From CAWCJL01 sp963795775 (lineage in GTDB: Bacteria > Acidobacteriota > Terriglobia > Terriglobales > Acidobacteriaceae): DNA of 64,000 bases. This document shows, piece by piece, positions 26,070 through 34,985 of the stretch (position 1 is its first letter; every line of letters starts with the position of its first letter). The stretch is taken from NCBI GenBank assembly GCA_963795775.1, contig CAWCJL010000004.1, positions 186,001-250,000 on the forward strand. Direction: 5' to 3'. The notes beneath the pieces are model-generated. The model searched no databases, was not told the origin of the DNA, and saw nothing but the letters and a program-made list of their open reading frames with translations. Made by a program: the position numbers and the translations under genes.

Positions 26070-27182
26070 ATGCGCCGCAATCCAGACCTCGACGGCTTTC
26101 GTGGCATTGCCATCTGCCTGGTATTGCTGGACCACGGCTTTGGACACAGCGTTCGCTTTGCCATCAACGGCTGGGTCGGCGTGGATATCTTCTTTGTCCT
26201 GTCGGGGTTCCTGATTACCTCAATCCTGCTCGGCATGCGCCAGCAGCCGCGCTACTTCGGCCCCTTCTACGCACGCAGAACCGTGCGCATCTTTCCCGCG
26301 TTCTATCTCGTACTGCTGATTGACGCAGCCGTCTCGCTCTTAGTTCACAAGCCCGGCACAGCGCAGCTTTGGCTCATCTCCGCCACATTTCTTACGTCTG
26401 TCCTCCAGACGCACTTTTTCGCCGCTGCCCAGGGCCTGGCGGCCGCGGTTTTCTGGAACATGGAAGCGCTGTGGTCGGTATCTATCGAGGAGCTGTTCTA
26501 TCTCGCTTGGGCGCCGCTGGTGCGCTTTCTGAGCACGGGTCTGCTGGTCCGGCTGCTGGTCGCCGTCCTGTGCCTGGAACCGGCGGTGCGCTTCTTCATG
26601 TTCCGCATGCACTACCCCGTGTACAGCGCCTTCGCCGGCCGGCTGGATGGCCTCGCCGCCGGCGCTCTCATCGCCTTTCTCTTTGCGAACACCCGCCTCA
26701 AGCCGCAGGCGCTTCGCCGCATCTCGAACCTCGTGCTCCTTGCCATGCTCGCCACCGATGCAGTTGCGCTTCCCTTCCTGCACCTGCGGCTGTACACGCT
26801 TTCCTTCACGGTGGCCGGATATCTGCTGCTCGCCTGGACCACCGCCGCTGCCCTGCTCTGGCTGCTTGCGCGTCAGGCGGAAGCGACCTGGGCGCAGCGC
26901 CTGCTGCGTTGGCGTTTCCTCCAACTCGCTGGTCGGCGCAGCTTCATGCTTTACCTCATCAACCAGCTCTTGTTCGTTCCCGCGCTCGTCTGGGCCGCAC
27001 AACACCACGCGAGTCGTACCACGACGATCCTGACCGGAGCCGTGTGCTGCGTTCTTCTCTTTGGGATCGCGGAGCTCTCGTGGCGCTACTTCGAACATCC
27101 GTTGCTGGCCAGGAAGCCGGCCGTCCGCGAGCCTTCGCCCCTTACCTTTGTCACCCGCGAACAACAGCGGCGAGCGTCCTAG
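26070..27182 (+). CDS. membrane acyltransferase, OafA/YrhL type (acyltransferase 3)
   Basis: A 370-aa integral membrane protein. It begins DLDGFRGIAICLVLLDHGFG, with the catalytic-type histidine after the first membrane helix, and has GVDIFFVLSGFLITSILL and FYARRTVRIFPAFYLVLL, all typical of acyltransferase 3 proteins. About ten hydrophobic segments are visible. Such enzymes O-acetylate or acylate surface glycans, lipids or antibiotics; the substrate cannot be told here. There is no obvious polysaccharide operon alongside. Confidence 0.9.
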   Translation: MRRNPDLDGFRGIAICLVLLDHGFGHSVRFAINGWVGVDIFFVLSGFLITSILLGMRQQPRYFGPFYARRTVRIFPAFYLVLLIDAAVSLLVHKPGTAQLWLISATFLTSVLQTHFFAAAQGLAAAVFWNMEALWSVSIEELFYLAWAPLVRFLSTGLLVRLLVAVLCLEPAVRFFMFRMHYPVYSAFAGRLDGLAAGALIAFLFANTRLKPQALRRISNLVLLAMLATDAVALPFLHLRLYTLSFTVAGYLLLAWTTAAALLWLLARQAEATWAQRLLRWRFLQLAGRRSFMLYLINQLLFVPALVWAAQHHASRTTTILTGAVCCVLLFGIAELSWRYFEHPLLARKPAVREPSPLTFVTREQQRRAS

Positions 27183-27338
27183 CGCCTGGGCCACGGCCGG
27201 AGTATCTCCCTCAGCGCCCACCGGCCCCGGGCGAATGGCTCCCCTGCGCTGCAACATCGTATAATTGAGCTTTGGCGGTACTCCGGTCTGGCCGTTCCTT
27301 GCGGCTCGTTCCTTCCTGAGCCGTCAGGACCTATTCGT

Positions 27339-27827
27339 ATGCCTGAGCACATCAAGAAAAAATTAGAAGATGAAATCCGTCAGTTGGAGCATGAGCTGAC
27401 GCACGAGCTTCCGCAGGAAATCAAGAAGGCTGTTGCCCTTGGCGACCTGAGTGAAAACGCTGAATACCACATGGCCAAGCAGCGGCAGGATTTCGTCAAC
27501 GCGCGCTTGGGTCAATTGAAAAAGCGCATGGCCGAGCTCGCCCTGGTGAACCTCGCCAACATCCCCCACGACCGCATCGCCTTCGGCTCCACCGTTCGCG
27601 TGTTCGATACCACCAAGGACGAGGAGATCGAATACAAGCTCGTCACCAGTGAGGAGTCGGACGTCAGCAAGGGGCTGATCTCGACCACCTCTCCCATCGG
27701 CCGCAGCCTTATCGGCAAGCGCGTGGGCGACACCGTGGTCGTGGTCACGCCCAATGGCAAGCGCGAGCTGGAAGTGCTGAAGCTCGCCACCATCCACGAC
27801 GAAGCGGCGGAACCCGAGGCAAAATGA
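27339..27827 (+). CDS. greA: transcription elongation factor GreA
   Basis: A 162-aa factor that enters the RNA polymerase secondary channel and stimulates cleavage of backtracked RNA. The N-terminal coiled coil carries the acidic tip motif GDLSENAEYHMAKQRQ. The C-terminal FKBP-like domain contains SPIGRSLIGKRVGDTVVV. Length and motif order are standard. It overlaps the following phosphotransferase gene by ATGA, so the two are coupled. Confidence 0.97.
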   Translation: MPEHIKKKLEDEIRQLEHELTHELPQEIKKAVALGDLSENAEYHMAKQRQDFVNARLGQLKKRMAELALVNLANIPHDRIAFGSTVRVFDTTKDEEIEYKLVTSEESDVSKGLISTTSPIGRSLIGKRVGDTVVVVTPNGKRELEVLKLATIHDEAAEPEAK

Positions 27828-28528
27828 GCTGGACCGGGGGCTTTGGACGCGGCTGCGGCGTTATCCTGCAGGCCATCGTGAATGGGCTTGCGCTCACGCG
27901 CATCTCCCCTAACGTCCTCACGTTCCTCGGCCTCATCATCAACACCATCGCCGCCATCTTCTTCGGCCTCGCCAACGCCGGCAACTACGTCCGCTTCTTC
28001 CTCTACGCCGGTCTGGTCATCATCGGGGCCGGCATCTTTGACATGGTGGACGGCCGGGTAGCCCGGCAAACCGACCAGGTCACCATCTTCGGCGCATTCT
28101 TTGACTCGGTCATCGATCGCTACTCCGACGTGGTTCTCTTCTTCGGGCTGCTGGTCTTCTATGCCCGCGGCAATCGCTTCTTCTACGTCGTGCTCGCCGC
28201 GTTCGTCATGGTCACCTCGCTGATGGTCAGCTACACACGCGCGCGTTCCGAAGCACTCATCGGCTCCTGCAAGGTCGGCTTCATGGAGCGGCCGGAGCGC
28301 GTGGTGCTCATCATCCTCGGCGCGCTCTTCGCCCGCTGGGGCACCATGGCGCCAGCCTTATGGGTCCTCGCCGTGCTCTCCACGGTGACCGTGATCCACC
28401 GTATCGCCTACACCTACAGCAAGACCAAGCACCTCGCCCCGGTACGCGAAACCCTGCCCATCGTCCTTCGCAAGGGTCCCGAAGCGCCCGGCGACCTTCG
28501 CTCCGCCCCCGACACCCCGCAGTTGTAG
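27824..28528 (+). CDS. CDP-alcohol phosphatidyltransferase
   Basis: A 234-aa membrane enzyme that transfers a phosphatidyl group from CDP-diacylglycerol (or an analogue) to an alcohol. The complete family motif is present: DMVDGRVAR, then GAFFDSVIDR, i.e. D-x2-DG-x2-AR-x8-9-G-x3-D-x3-D. Six hydrophobic stretches fit the fold. Phosphatidylglycerophosphate or inositol-phosphate synthase are both possible. It is coupled to greA by a four-base overlap. Confidence 0.92.
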   Translation: MSWTGGFGRGCGVILQAIVNGLALTRISPNVLTFLGLIINTIAAIFFGLANAGNYVRFFLYAGLVIIGAGIFDMVDGRVARQTDQVTIFGAFFDSVIDRYSDVVLFFGLLVFYARGNRFFYVVLAAFVMVTSLMVSYTRARSEALIGSCKVGFMERPERVVLIILGALFARWGTMAPALWVLAVLSTVTVIHRIAYTYSKTKHLAPVRETLPIVLRKGPEAPGDLRSAPDTPQL

Positions 28529-28572
28529 ATACTGCTATGACTTTCGTTACCTCCGATACTGGCGGGTAATGA

Positions 28573-28627
28573 TTGACACTTTGCGGCAATATGCCATCAT
28601 AAAGACGGCATACACACAGTGTGTATG
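28573..28627 (+). promoter_or_regulatory. promoter-like boxes with overlapping 19-bp palindrome
   Basis: TTGACA at 28573-28578 and CATCAT at 28595-28600 are 16 bp apart. The palindrome CATACACACAGTGTGTATG at 28609-28627 lies over the predicted transcription start, an ideal repressor site. The transcript would run to the hairpin at 28831. Confidence 0.45.
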
Positions 28628-28651
28628 TAGCACACGATATGGGATTAGGAA

Positions 28652-28679
28652 CTGGCCCACAGTTGCCACTGTGAGCCAG
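28652..28679 (-). terminator. imperfect hairpin downstream of the small ORF
   Basis: CTGGC and CACAGT (28652-28664) pair with ACTGTG and GCCAG (28669-28679). It starts 13 bp after the stop of the minus-strand 38-codon ORF. The tail is only moderately T-rich (TTCCTAATCCC), so terminator function is uncertain. Confidence 0.4.
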
Positions 28680-28691
28680 CAAATCGAAGGT

Positions 28692-28808
28692 CTAGTCGTG
28701 GAACTTGTGGATCAGGTCAATAATTCGACCTGCAAGCCCACAAACCAAGCCGACGATTTTGAGAAGGCGGTTTGCCTTCTCATCCCATCGGGGTTGTGAC
28801 ACTCCCAT
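28692..28808 (-). CDS. 38-residue hydrophobic/amphipathic small protein
   Basis: Begins MGVSQPRWDEKANRLLKIVG and ends IIDLIHKFHD. A near-perfect Shine-Dalgarno (AAAGGAGG) lies about six bases upstream of the ATG. The segment LLKIVGLVCGLAGRIIDLI could form one amphipathic or membrane helix. A plus-strand transcript from the promoter at 28573 to the terminator at 28831 would be antisense to it, as in type I toxin-antitoxin loci. That is inference; the small ORF itself is supported by the ribosome-binding site and following hairpin. Confidence 0.5.
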   Translation of the reverse strand: MGVSQPRWDEKANRLLKIVGLVCGLAGRIIDLIHKFHD

Positions 28809-28830
28809 GCCACACCTCCTTTCTGCACAG

Positions 28831-28860
28831 CCCGGCGCTCCTGCGCCGGGTTTGTGCTTT
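28831..28860 (+). terminator. Rho-independent terminator
   Basis: CCCGGCGC (28831-28838) pairs with GCGCCGGG (28843-28850) around TCCT and is followed by TTTGTGCTTT. It could end the regulated plus-strand transcript or the greA operon. Confidence 0.7.
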
Positions 28861-29095
28861 GGCCGTCATCCCGGACCGGCCAAATCGAAAGTGTGCGACT
28901 TACGGACGCCTCATCTCGATCAAGCAATCCCAAGTTGATGGAAGTAGTCCCAAAAAGCAGTACCCCAAAAGTGGTGCATGCCGGAACGCTGTCTGCCTGG
29001 AAGCAACGGGCTCCCCTAGGACGAGACTTTTCGAGTGGACACCCCGGGCCTATACGCCACGCCGTCGGCGCGAAAATGAGAAGATAAAAAGACCC

Positions 29096-29920
29096 ATGCT
29101 CCGAGCCATGTCCACGCACGTCTTCCTTCGTCAGCGCCTCCACCCCGGCCTGCTCGATATTCTCCAGCGAGGCGGCGCACAGGGGATTGAGATCTTTGCC
29201 GCGCGCCAGCACTTCGACTACACCAGCCGCCAGCACGTCCGCGAAATCGCCGGCTGGTTCTCGTCCAATCCCGTCGAAGCGCATTCCATGCACGCGCCGC
29301 TCTATCCCGACCTGGACATGGGGCGCGGTGGAGCACCCGGCATCAATGTCGTGCATGGTGACAAATCCCGCCGTATCGATAGCATGGACGAGATCAAGCG
29401 CGCGCTCGAAGTGGCCGAGGTCCTCCCCTTCCGCTTTCTCGTCCTCCATCTCGGCGAGCGCAACGATGCCTGGGACCCGCGCACCATCGAAAACGCCCTC
29501 ACTGCCATTGAGCATCTCCAGGCTTTCGCGCGGCCGCTCGGCGTCAAGCTTCTGCTCGAAAACATCCAGAACGAAGTCACCGAACCGAGCCACCTCGTCG
29601 AGATCATCCGCACCGGCCACTTCGACCAGGTCGGGGTCTGTTTCGACGCGGGTCACGCCAATCTCATGGAAGGCGTCGCGAACACACTCGCCGAACTGAA
29701 GCCGCTCATCGCCTCCACGCATCTTCACGACAACGCCGGCGACAAGGACACGCACCTCTGGCCCGGTGACGGCAACATCGACTGGCAACCCACCATGGAC
29801 GAGCTCAAAACCGCTCCCAGAAGCCCGGCCGCTCTGCTCGAAATCCACTACGCCCTCGAAGACGCGCCGGACACCATCTCCGCCAAGGCCGCTGCCGCAT
29901 TCGAACGGCTCGGCGTCTGA
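29096..29920 (+). CDS. sugar phosphate isomerase/epimerase-like TIM-barrel protein
   Basis: A 274-aa protein of the xylose isomerase-like/AP endonuclease 2 superfamily. Metal-binding residues of the barrel appear in VEAHSMHAPLYPD, LLLENIQNE, GVCFDAGHANL and ASTHLHDNAGDKDTHL, with a final glutamate in LLEIHY. The start at 29096 has a second ATG four codons later (MSTHV). The substrate is unknown. It is 20 bp upstream of asnS and may be co-transcribed. Confidence 0.85.
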   Translation: MLRAMSTHVFLRQRLHPGLLDILQRGGAQGIEIFAARQHFDYTSRQHVREIAGWFSSNPVEAHSMHAPLYPDLDMGRGGAPGINVVHGDKSRRIDSMDEIKRALEVAEVLPFRFLVLHLGERNDAWDPRTIENALTAIEHLQAFARPLGVKLLLENIQNEVTEPSHLVEIIRTGHFDQVGVCFDAGHANLMEGVANTLAELKPLIASTHLHDNAGDKDTHLWPGDGNIDWQPTMDELKTAPRSPAALLEIHYALEDAPDTISAKAAAAFERLGV

Positions 29921-29940
29921 TATCCCGATCTGGAAGCCTC

Positions 29941-31284
29941 ATGACAGAACAAACGCAGCAGCAGGCAACACCCGCGACCATCGCTTCGCTCGCCCAGCAC
30001 GATGGCGAAACAGTCACGCTCAAAGCGTGGCTCTACAACCTCCGCGAAAGCGGCAAGCTCCTGTTTCCCATCTTTCGCGACGGCACCGGCACAGTCCAGG
30101 GCGTGATGCCCAAGGCCGCAGTCTCGCCGGAGGTCTTTGAGACCACACGCCGCCTCACACAGGAATCGAGCGTGATTGTCACCGGCAAGGTCCGTGCCGA
30201 CAAGCGCGCACCCGGCGGCTTCGAGCTCGATGTGGAGAACGTTGAAGTCGTCCAGCGCGTGCCGGAAGAGACGCCCTTCCCCATCACGCTCAAGGAGCAC
30301 GGCACCGACTTCCTGATGGAGCATCGCCACCTCTGGATCCGCACGCCGCGCCAGTCCGCCATCCTGCGCATACGCGCCGAGATCATCAAAGCCGCCCGTG
30401 ACTACCTGGACGACCACGGCTTTATCCTGACCGACTCGCCGGTTCTCACGCCCGCGGCCTGCGAAGGCACCAGCACCCTCTTTCCGGTCGAGTATTTCGG
30501 CGACGAAGCGTACCTCACGCAAAGCGGCCAGCTCTACATTGAAAGCACCGCGCTCGCGCTGGGCAAGGTCTACAGCTTCGGCCCCACCTTCCGCGCGGAG
30601 AAGTCCAAGACCCGCCGCCACCTCACCGAGTTCTGGATGGTCGAGCCCGAGCTCGCCTATGCCGGCCTCGACGACCTGATGGAGCTTGCCGAGAACTTTC
30701 TCAGCTTCATCGTCGGCCGCGTGCTGGAACGCCGCTCCGCCGATCTCAAGGTGCTCAACCGCGACCTCGCAAAGCTCGAAACCATCAAGGCGCCCTTCCC
30801 GCGCATCCGCTATGACGAAGCCGTCGCCATGCTCAACGAGGCCCACGCCAAAGGCCTGCTCGAGCAGCCGTTCGAATACGGCAACGACTTCGGCTCTCCC
30901 GACGAAACCTATATCTCCTCGCAGTTCGATCGCCCCGTCATGGTGCACCGCTACCCTGCAGCCGTGAAGGCCTTCTACATGGAGCCCGATCCGGAGGACC
31001 CCAAGTACGCGCTCTGCGTGGACGTCCTCGCGCCCGAGGGCTACGGCGAGATCATCGGCGGCTCGCAGCGCATCGCGTCCTACGACCTTCTCAAGCAGCG
31101 CATTGAGGATCATCACCTCCCGCTGGACGCATTCCAGTGGTACCTTGACCTGCGCCGCTACGGCTCGGTGCCCCACTCCGGCTTCGGTATGGGCATCGAG
31201 CGCGCCGTGGCCTGGATTTGCGGCCTGGAGCATGTTCGCGAAACCATTCCATTTGCCCGAACCCTGAACCGTATCTATCCTTAG
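29941..31284 (+). CDS. asnS: asparaginyl-tRNA synthetase
   Basis: A 447-aa class IIb synthetase. Residues ~20-125 form the OB-fold anticodon-binding domain (VTLKAWLYNLRESGKLLFPI). Motif 2 is seen in TFRAEKSKTRRHLTEFWMVE and motif 3 in GFGMGIERAVAWICG. The EGTSTLFPVEYFG and YLTQSGQLYIE stretches are typical of AsnRS rather than AspRS. The Asp of AspRS-specific loops is not seen, so AsnS is favoured. It lies between the TIM-barrel gene and arginase on the same strand. Confidence 0.93.
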   Translation: MTEQTQQQATPATIASLAQHDGETVTLKAWLYNLRESGKLLFPIFRDGTGTVQGVMPKAAVSPEVFETTRRLTQESSVIVTGKVRADKRAPGGFELDVENVEVVQRVPEETPFPITLKEHGTDFLMEHRHLWIRTPRQSAILRIRAEIIKAARDYLDDHGFILTDSPVLTPAACEGTSTLFPVEYFGDEAYLTQSGQLYIESTALALGKVYSFGPTFRAEKSKTRRHLTEFWMVEPELAYAGLDDLMELAENFLSFIVGRVLERRSADLKVLNRDLAKLETIKAPFPRIRYDEAVAMLNEAHAKGLLEQPFEYGNDFGSPDETYISSQFDRPVMVHRYPAAVKAFYMEPDPEDPKYALCVDVLAPEGYGEIIGGSQRIASYDLLKQRIEDHHLPLDAFQWYLDLRRYGSVPHSGFGMGIERAVAWICGLEHVRETIPFARTLNRIYP

Positions 31285-31360
31285 GGGTTGCTCTGTGCTG
31301 CCGGCGCAACCCTGCGCGCCGGCACCGGAACCGCGCACACAGAACAGATCGGAACCCGCA

Positions 31361-32353
31361 ATGTCGAAAGCCGACACCAGCATGCATGCAGAAACCTCCC
31401 GCGGCCACCAGCCCATGTACACCGGCGTGCAGACCCTGCCGCCCCGCCAGATCCGCATCATCGGCGTGCCGCTCGACCTGGGCCAGGCGCGCCGCGGCGT
31501 CGATATGGGCCCCTCTGCCGTTCGCGTAGCCGGCCTGGAAGCCCACCTCGAAGCCCTCGGCCATGTAGTCACAGATGGCGGTAACATCGCCGTCGCCATC
31601 GCAGAAACCAAAAACCCCGGCGACGAAAACGCCAAGTACATCAAGGAGATCCGCGAGACCTGCTGCAAGGCCGCCGAGATGGTGGTCAAGTCGCTCGAAG
31701 AGGGCATGACGCCCGTCATCCTGGGCGGCGATCACTCAGTGGCCGCGGGCTCCGTCTCCGGTGTCGCGGAGTTCTACCGTCGTCGCCACCAGAAGATCGG
31801 TCTGATCTGGATCGATGCCCATTCCGATATCAACACGCCGGAAACCTCGCCTTCCGGCAACGTGCACGGTATGCCGTTGGCGGCCCTGCTTGGCCTGGGG
31901 CCCGAGCCGCTCTCCAACCTCTTCGACTTCTCCCCCAAGGTCTCCCCGGAAAACGTCGTCCTCATCGGCGTCCGCGACATTGATAACACCGAGAAGGAAA
32001 ATATCAAGCGCGCCGGCATCACCGAGGTCTACACCATGCGCGACATCGATGAGCGCGGCATGCGCACCGTGATGGAAGAGGCCCTGCGCGCCGCCGGACG
32101 CGGCACTGCCGGCTACCACGTCTCGCTCGATATGGACTGGATCGACCCCGAAGACGCCCCCGGCGTCGGCACCCCGGTGCGCGGCGGCGCGACGTACCGC
32201 GAGGCCCACCTGGCGATGGAAATCCTCGCCGACCACGGCCGCATGCTGTCGTTTGAAATCGTCGAGGTCAACCCCGTCATCGACGAGCACAACCGCACCG
32301 CACACCTCGCCGTCGAGCTCGTCTCCTCCGCCTTCGGCAAGAAAATCCTGTAG
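31361..32353 (+). CDS. rocF: arginase
   Basis: Binuclear manganese enzyme that hydrolyses arginine to ornithine and urea. All metal ligands are present: GGDHSVAAG, WIDAHSDINTP, and SLDMDWIDP; SGNVHGMPLA and EVNPVIDEHN are also typical of true arginases. The start MSKADTSMHAE at 31361 is chosen over 31295, which adds a proline-rich leader overlapping the end of asnS region. The protein is about 330 aa. The product could feed ornithine or urea metabolism; no urease is in the window. Confidence 0.93.
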   Translation: MSKADTSMHAETSRGHQPMYTGVQTLPPRQIRIIGVPLDLGQARRGVDMGPSAVRVAGLEAHLEALGHVVTDGGNIAVAIAETKNPGDENAKYIKEIRETCCKAAEMVVKSLEEGMTPVILGGDHSVAAGSVSGVAEFYRRRHQKIGLIWIDAHSDINTPETSPSGNVHGMPLAALLGLGPEPLSNLFDFSPKVSPENVVLIGVRDIDNTEKENIKRAGITEVYTMRDIDERGMRTVMEEALRAAGRGTAGYHVSLDMDWIDPEDAPGVGTPVRGGATYREAHLAMEILADHGRMLSFEIVEVNPVIDEHNRTAHLAVELVSSAFGKKIL

Positions 32354-32442
32354 CACTGCACATCCTCAACCGGAGCCGTAGACGGATGGTGGTTCAGGAT
32401 GAAGCAGTACCCGAGCACTGGCGTGAAGTTATGGCCTCGGGA

Positions 32443-34800
32443 TCAGAAGTGCTCCAGCAGCCATACATTCGACGGAAATGTGGTTGCGCCGAACAACGCA
32501 AGCCGGCGCCCATCTGGAGACGGTATGGCAGCGCAGAAGCCCACATTACCCTTCCCCGTGAGGACTGTCACCTTGCCGCCCAACTCCACCTTCAGCAGGT
32601 TCGACGAATCCACTCCTCCGAGCCCGACGGCAGCCTTGGTCGCGCCCACCCATAGGCTCCTGCCGTCCGCAGCCCAGTCCATCCCGCATATGGCTCCCCA
32701 GCCGGGGACCGGTATGCTGCGTTTGGAGCCATCGTGCAGCGAGAGTACCTGGATCGCGGATGCCCCTTCAATGCCGGCCTTTGTCACCCCGGTCTGCTGA
32801 ACCGACGCGAGGTGCTGCCCATCTGGCGATAAGCTCCAGTTGATTTGGCCGCCACCCTGGAACTCCGCGGCCTTGATCTCAGTTCCCTTCGCTCCGTTGA
32901 GATTAAAGGTGAAGAACCTCTGTTGGCCCGGCTCGCTGGGACTGTAGATACACAGGTTCGAAGGCAGCCGCGCGCACTGGTAGTTCCAGATGCCCGGCGC
33001 CCCGAAGACGAACTGCGGAGGCCCTCCACGCAGAGGCATGCGCATCAGTCGCACGGTATGGGATCGATCCTCCGGTCTGGGACCGAGCAGATACAGAATC
33101 GTCTCACCATCCGGCGCCAGCCTGGGAAGCAGCAGGTCCTCGCTTCCACCGACGAGAAGTTGGGGTTGCGCATCATGTATGTCCTGCTTATAGATATGGT
33201 TGCGCCCGTCTCGATCGGACACGAAGATGACGGCGTTACTGTCCGCCGTCCACGAGTAGGGATAGTCCTGCCCTTCGTCCAAAGTCAGCCGTCTCGGAGT
33301 TCCCATCACCCTGTCACCGCGGATTTCCGCGATATAGACGTCCGGTTGCGGATTCAGCCGTCGTAAGGCCATGAGCTTCCCGTCCCGTGTTACGCTCAGA
33401 TCGGCGGCGATTTCCCCTGCGCTCGTCAGGCGTAGCGCCGGACCCTGCGGCTGTGCCGAACCCGGCTCGAGTTCGAGTGACCAGAGATTCATGTCGATTT
33501 CGTTCGGCGTCGGTTCTGCAAGCGAGTAGATGAGCCTGTCCTTCGCCGCCCAGCCAATTGCCCGGCCTAATCCCGGCCTGGAGACGAGGACCTTGCTGAG
33601 ACCGCTGGTCACATCGGCAATTTCCACCCTTGTCTCGCTCCGGTCACGAAGCTGTTTGGTCATCCTGCCGAAGGCGATCCGCCGCGCGTCCTGATTCCAT
33701 GAGATTGGCGTAAAGAAGTCCGCCCGCTCTGTTTCCGTGCCGCCTAGAATGCGATGGGCACCAGTTCCATCTGCCCGCATCAGCCAGATTTCTTCATAAC
33801 CCACTTTGCCCCGCAGGAAGATGATCTGTGAGCCGTCCGGAGACACCCTCGGGCAGAAGCCGTCCTCGATGAGCCATCGCGGCGCGCCACCCAACACGGA
33901 TATTGACCACACACTGGGAACGCTCTTCGGGTCTGCGAGCCAGGTTACAAGGATCCGGTCGCGATCAGGAAACCAGCTCTCCGCATTCACCCTGAAGCCC
34001 TTCGGCAGCGCCAGCGGGTAGGTCTGGCCTCCCTCGATCTCCCGGAGATAGAAGCCCGTTCGATCCGTGAACGCCAGGTACTTGCCATCGGGCGAAATGA
34101 CCGAGCTGATCACAGGCGTGTCTGCCGGGTTGGCCGTGAGGCGTCGCTCGGTCACAGCACTTCTCCGCACCGCACCTCCAAGCACAAGGTGACGCACCGA
34201 CGCGCCCCAGGAAGTCCGTCCCAGAAGTCCGCTCTCCGAGCGCAGGCTCAGGATCAGCGACGCCGCCAGTGCCAGAACCAAAGCCGCCAACGTCACACTC
34301 CGGTGCGGGAAGACCGCTCTTTGCTTCGCTGCAGGTTGCCCAGATGGAGGCGTAAAAGAGGGTGCAATCTCCGGCGCACAAGTGGGTACAGGGGCCGCGA
34401 GGTCTGGGTGCGCAAGGACTGCCGCAGTAACGGACGCGCCGTGCCCATTCTCGCCCATCCGCCCATTGTCCTCCGTCAGCGGAGCGATAAAGCGGTACCC
34501 GCGCTGGGGCAGCGTTTCGATGTACCGCGGCCTTTCGGCGTCATCCCGCAGCGCCGCCCGCAGCTTGGCAATGGCTTTGTTCAGACCGCGATCGAAGTCA
34601 ACAAACGTATTCTCCGGCCACAGCCGCTTGCGCAATTCCTCACGGGTCACTACCTCGCCGGGACGCTCCAGCAAGAGCGCCAGCGCCTGAAACGGCTGGT
34701 CCTGCAGGTTGACGCGTAAGCCGCCGCGGCGCAATTCACCGGATCGAGTATCAACCTCGAAGCGCTCGAAGCGTATTCGCGGCGGTGAAGAGGCAGTCAT
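32443..34800 (-). CDS. winged-helix/TolB-like propeller membrane regulator 1
   Basis: A 785-aa one-component regulator. Residues ~5-105 form an OmpR/CadC-type winged helix (VVTREELRKRLWPENTFVDF; IETLPQRGYRFIAPL). A proline-rich linker is followed by one membrane helix near residue 170 (VTLAALVLALAASLIL). The outer part, ~220-785, is a WD40/TolB-like propeller with repeats such as ISPDGKYLAFTDR and VSPDGSQIIFLRG. It is divergent from a secreted protein gene at 34986; three GGGAAC repeats at 11-bp spacing lie between them and are its best candidate site. Confidence 0.88.
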   Translation of the reverse strand: MTASSPPRIRFERFEVDTRSGELRRGGLRVNLQDQPFQALALLLERPGEVVTREELRKRLWPENTFVDFDRGLNKAIAKLRAALRDDAERPRYIETLPQRGYRFIAPLTEDNGRMGENGHGASVTAAVLAHPDLAAPVPTCAPEIAPSFTPPSGQPAAKQRAVFPHRSVTLAALVLALAASLILSLRSESGLLGRTSWGASVRHLVLGGAVRRSAVTERRLTANPADTPVISSVISPDGKYLAFTDRTGFYLREIEGGQTYPLALPKGFRVNAESWFPDRDRILVTWLADPKSVPSVWSISVLGGAPRWLIEDGFCPRVSPDGSQIIFLRGKVGYEEIWLMRADGTGAHRILGGTETERADFFTPISWNQDARRIAFGRMTKQLRDRSETRVEIADVTSGLSKVLVSRPGLGRAIGWAAKDRLIYSLAEPTPNEIDMNLWSLELEPGSAQPQGPALRLTSAGEIAADLSVTRDGKLMALRRLNPQPDVYIAEIRGDRVMGTPRRLTLDEGQDYPYSWTADSNAVIFVSDRDGRNHIYKQDIHDAQPQLLVGGSEDLLLPRLAPDGETILYLLGPRPEDRSHTVRLMRMPLRGGPPQFVFGAPGIWNYQCARLPSNLCIYSPSEPGQQRFFTFNLNGAKGTEIKAAEFQGGGQINWSLSPDGQHLASVQQTGVTKAGIEGASAIQVLSLHDGSKRSIPVPGWGAICGMDWAADGRSLWVGATKAAVGLGGVDSSNLLKVELGGKVTVLTGKGNVGFCAAIPSPDGRRLALFGATTFPSNVWLLEHF

Positions 34801-34891
34801 TTTGAGGTGCGGAGTATACCACCTTGCCCTATGCGCATCACCCCGGACTCAGCGGCCGCCGGGCAAGCCACTGATTCTGAGCCGATTGGGA

Positions 34892-34920
34892 GGGAACCAG
34901 CCGGGAACATGGCGGGAACA
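34892..34920. promoter_or_regulatory. three 11-bp-phased GGGAAC direct repeats
   Basis: GGGAAC starts at 34892, 34903 and 34914, exactly one helical turn apart. OmpR/PhoB-type winged helices bind such tandem direct repeats. The site lies between the divergent regulator and secreted-protein genes. Confidence 0.6.
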
Positions 34921-34985
34921 TCACGGCCATTGCCGCACACGCGGCTGAGTCCTACCGTTGGCTCGACCTGATAAGGAGGTCTCCA

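Noticed and set aside
28569..28799. 76-codon plus-strand ORF in the 28.7-kb locus
   Set aside because: Its start lies inside the predicted promoter (before the transcription start) and it has no ribosome-binding site; the opposite strand has a better small ORF.
29848..31719. 623-codon minus-strand ORF opposite asnS
   Set aside because: AsnS motifs on the plus strand are complete; the opposite frame has repetitive Gly/Ala/Val/Glu composition typical of an antisense shadow.
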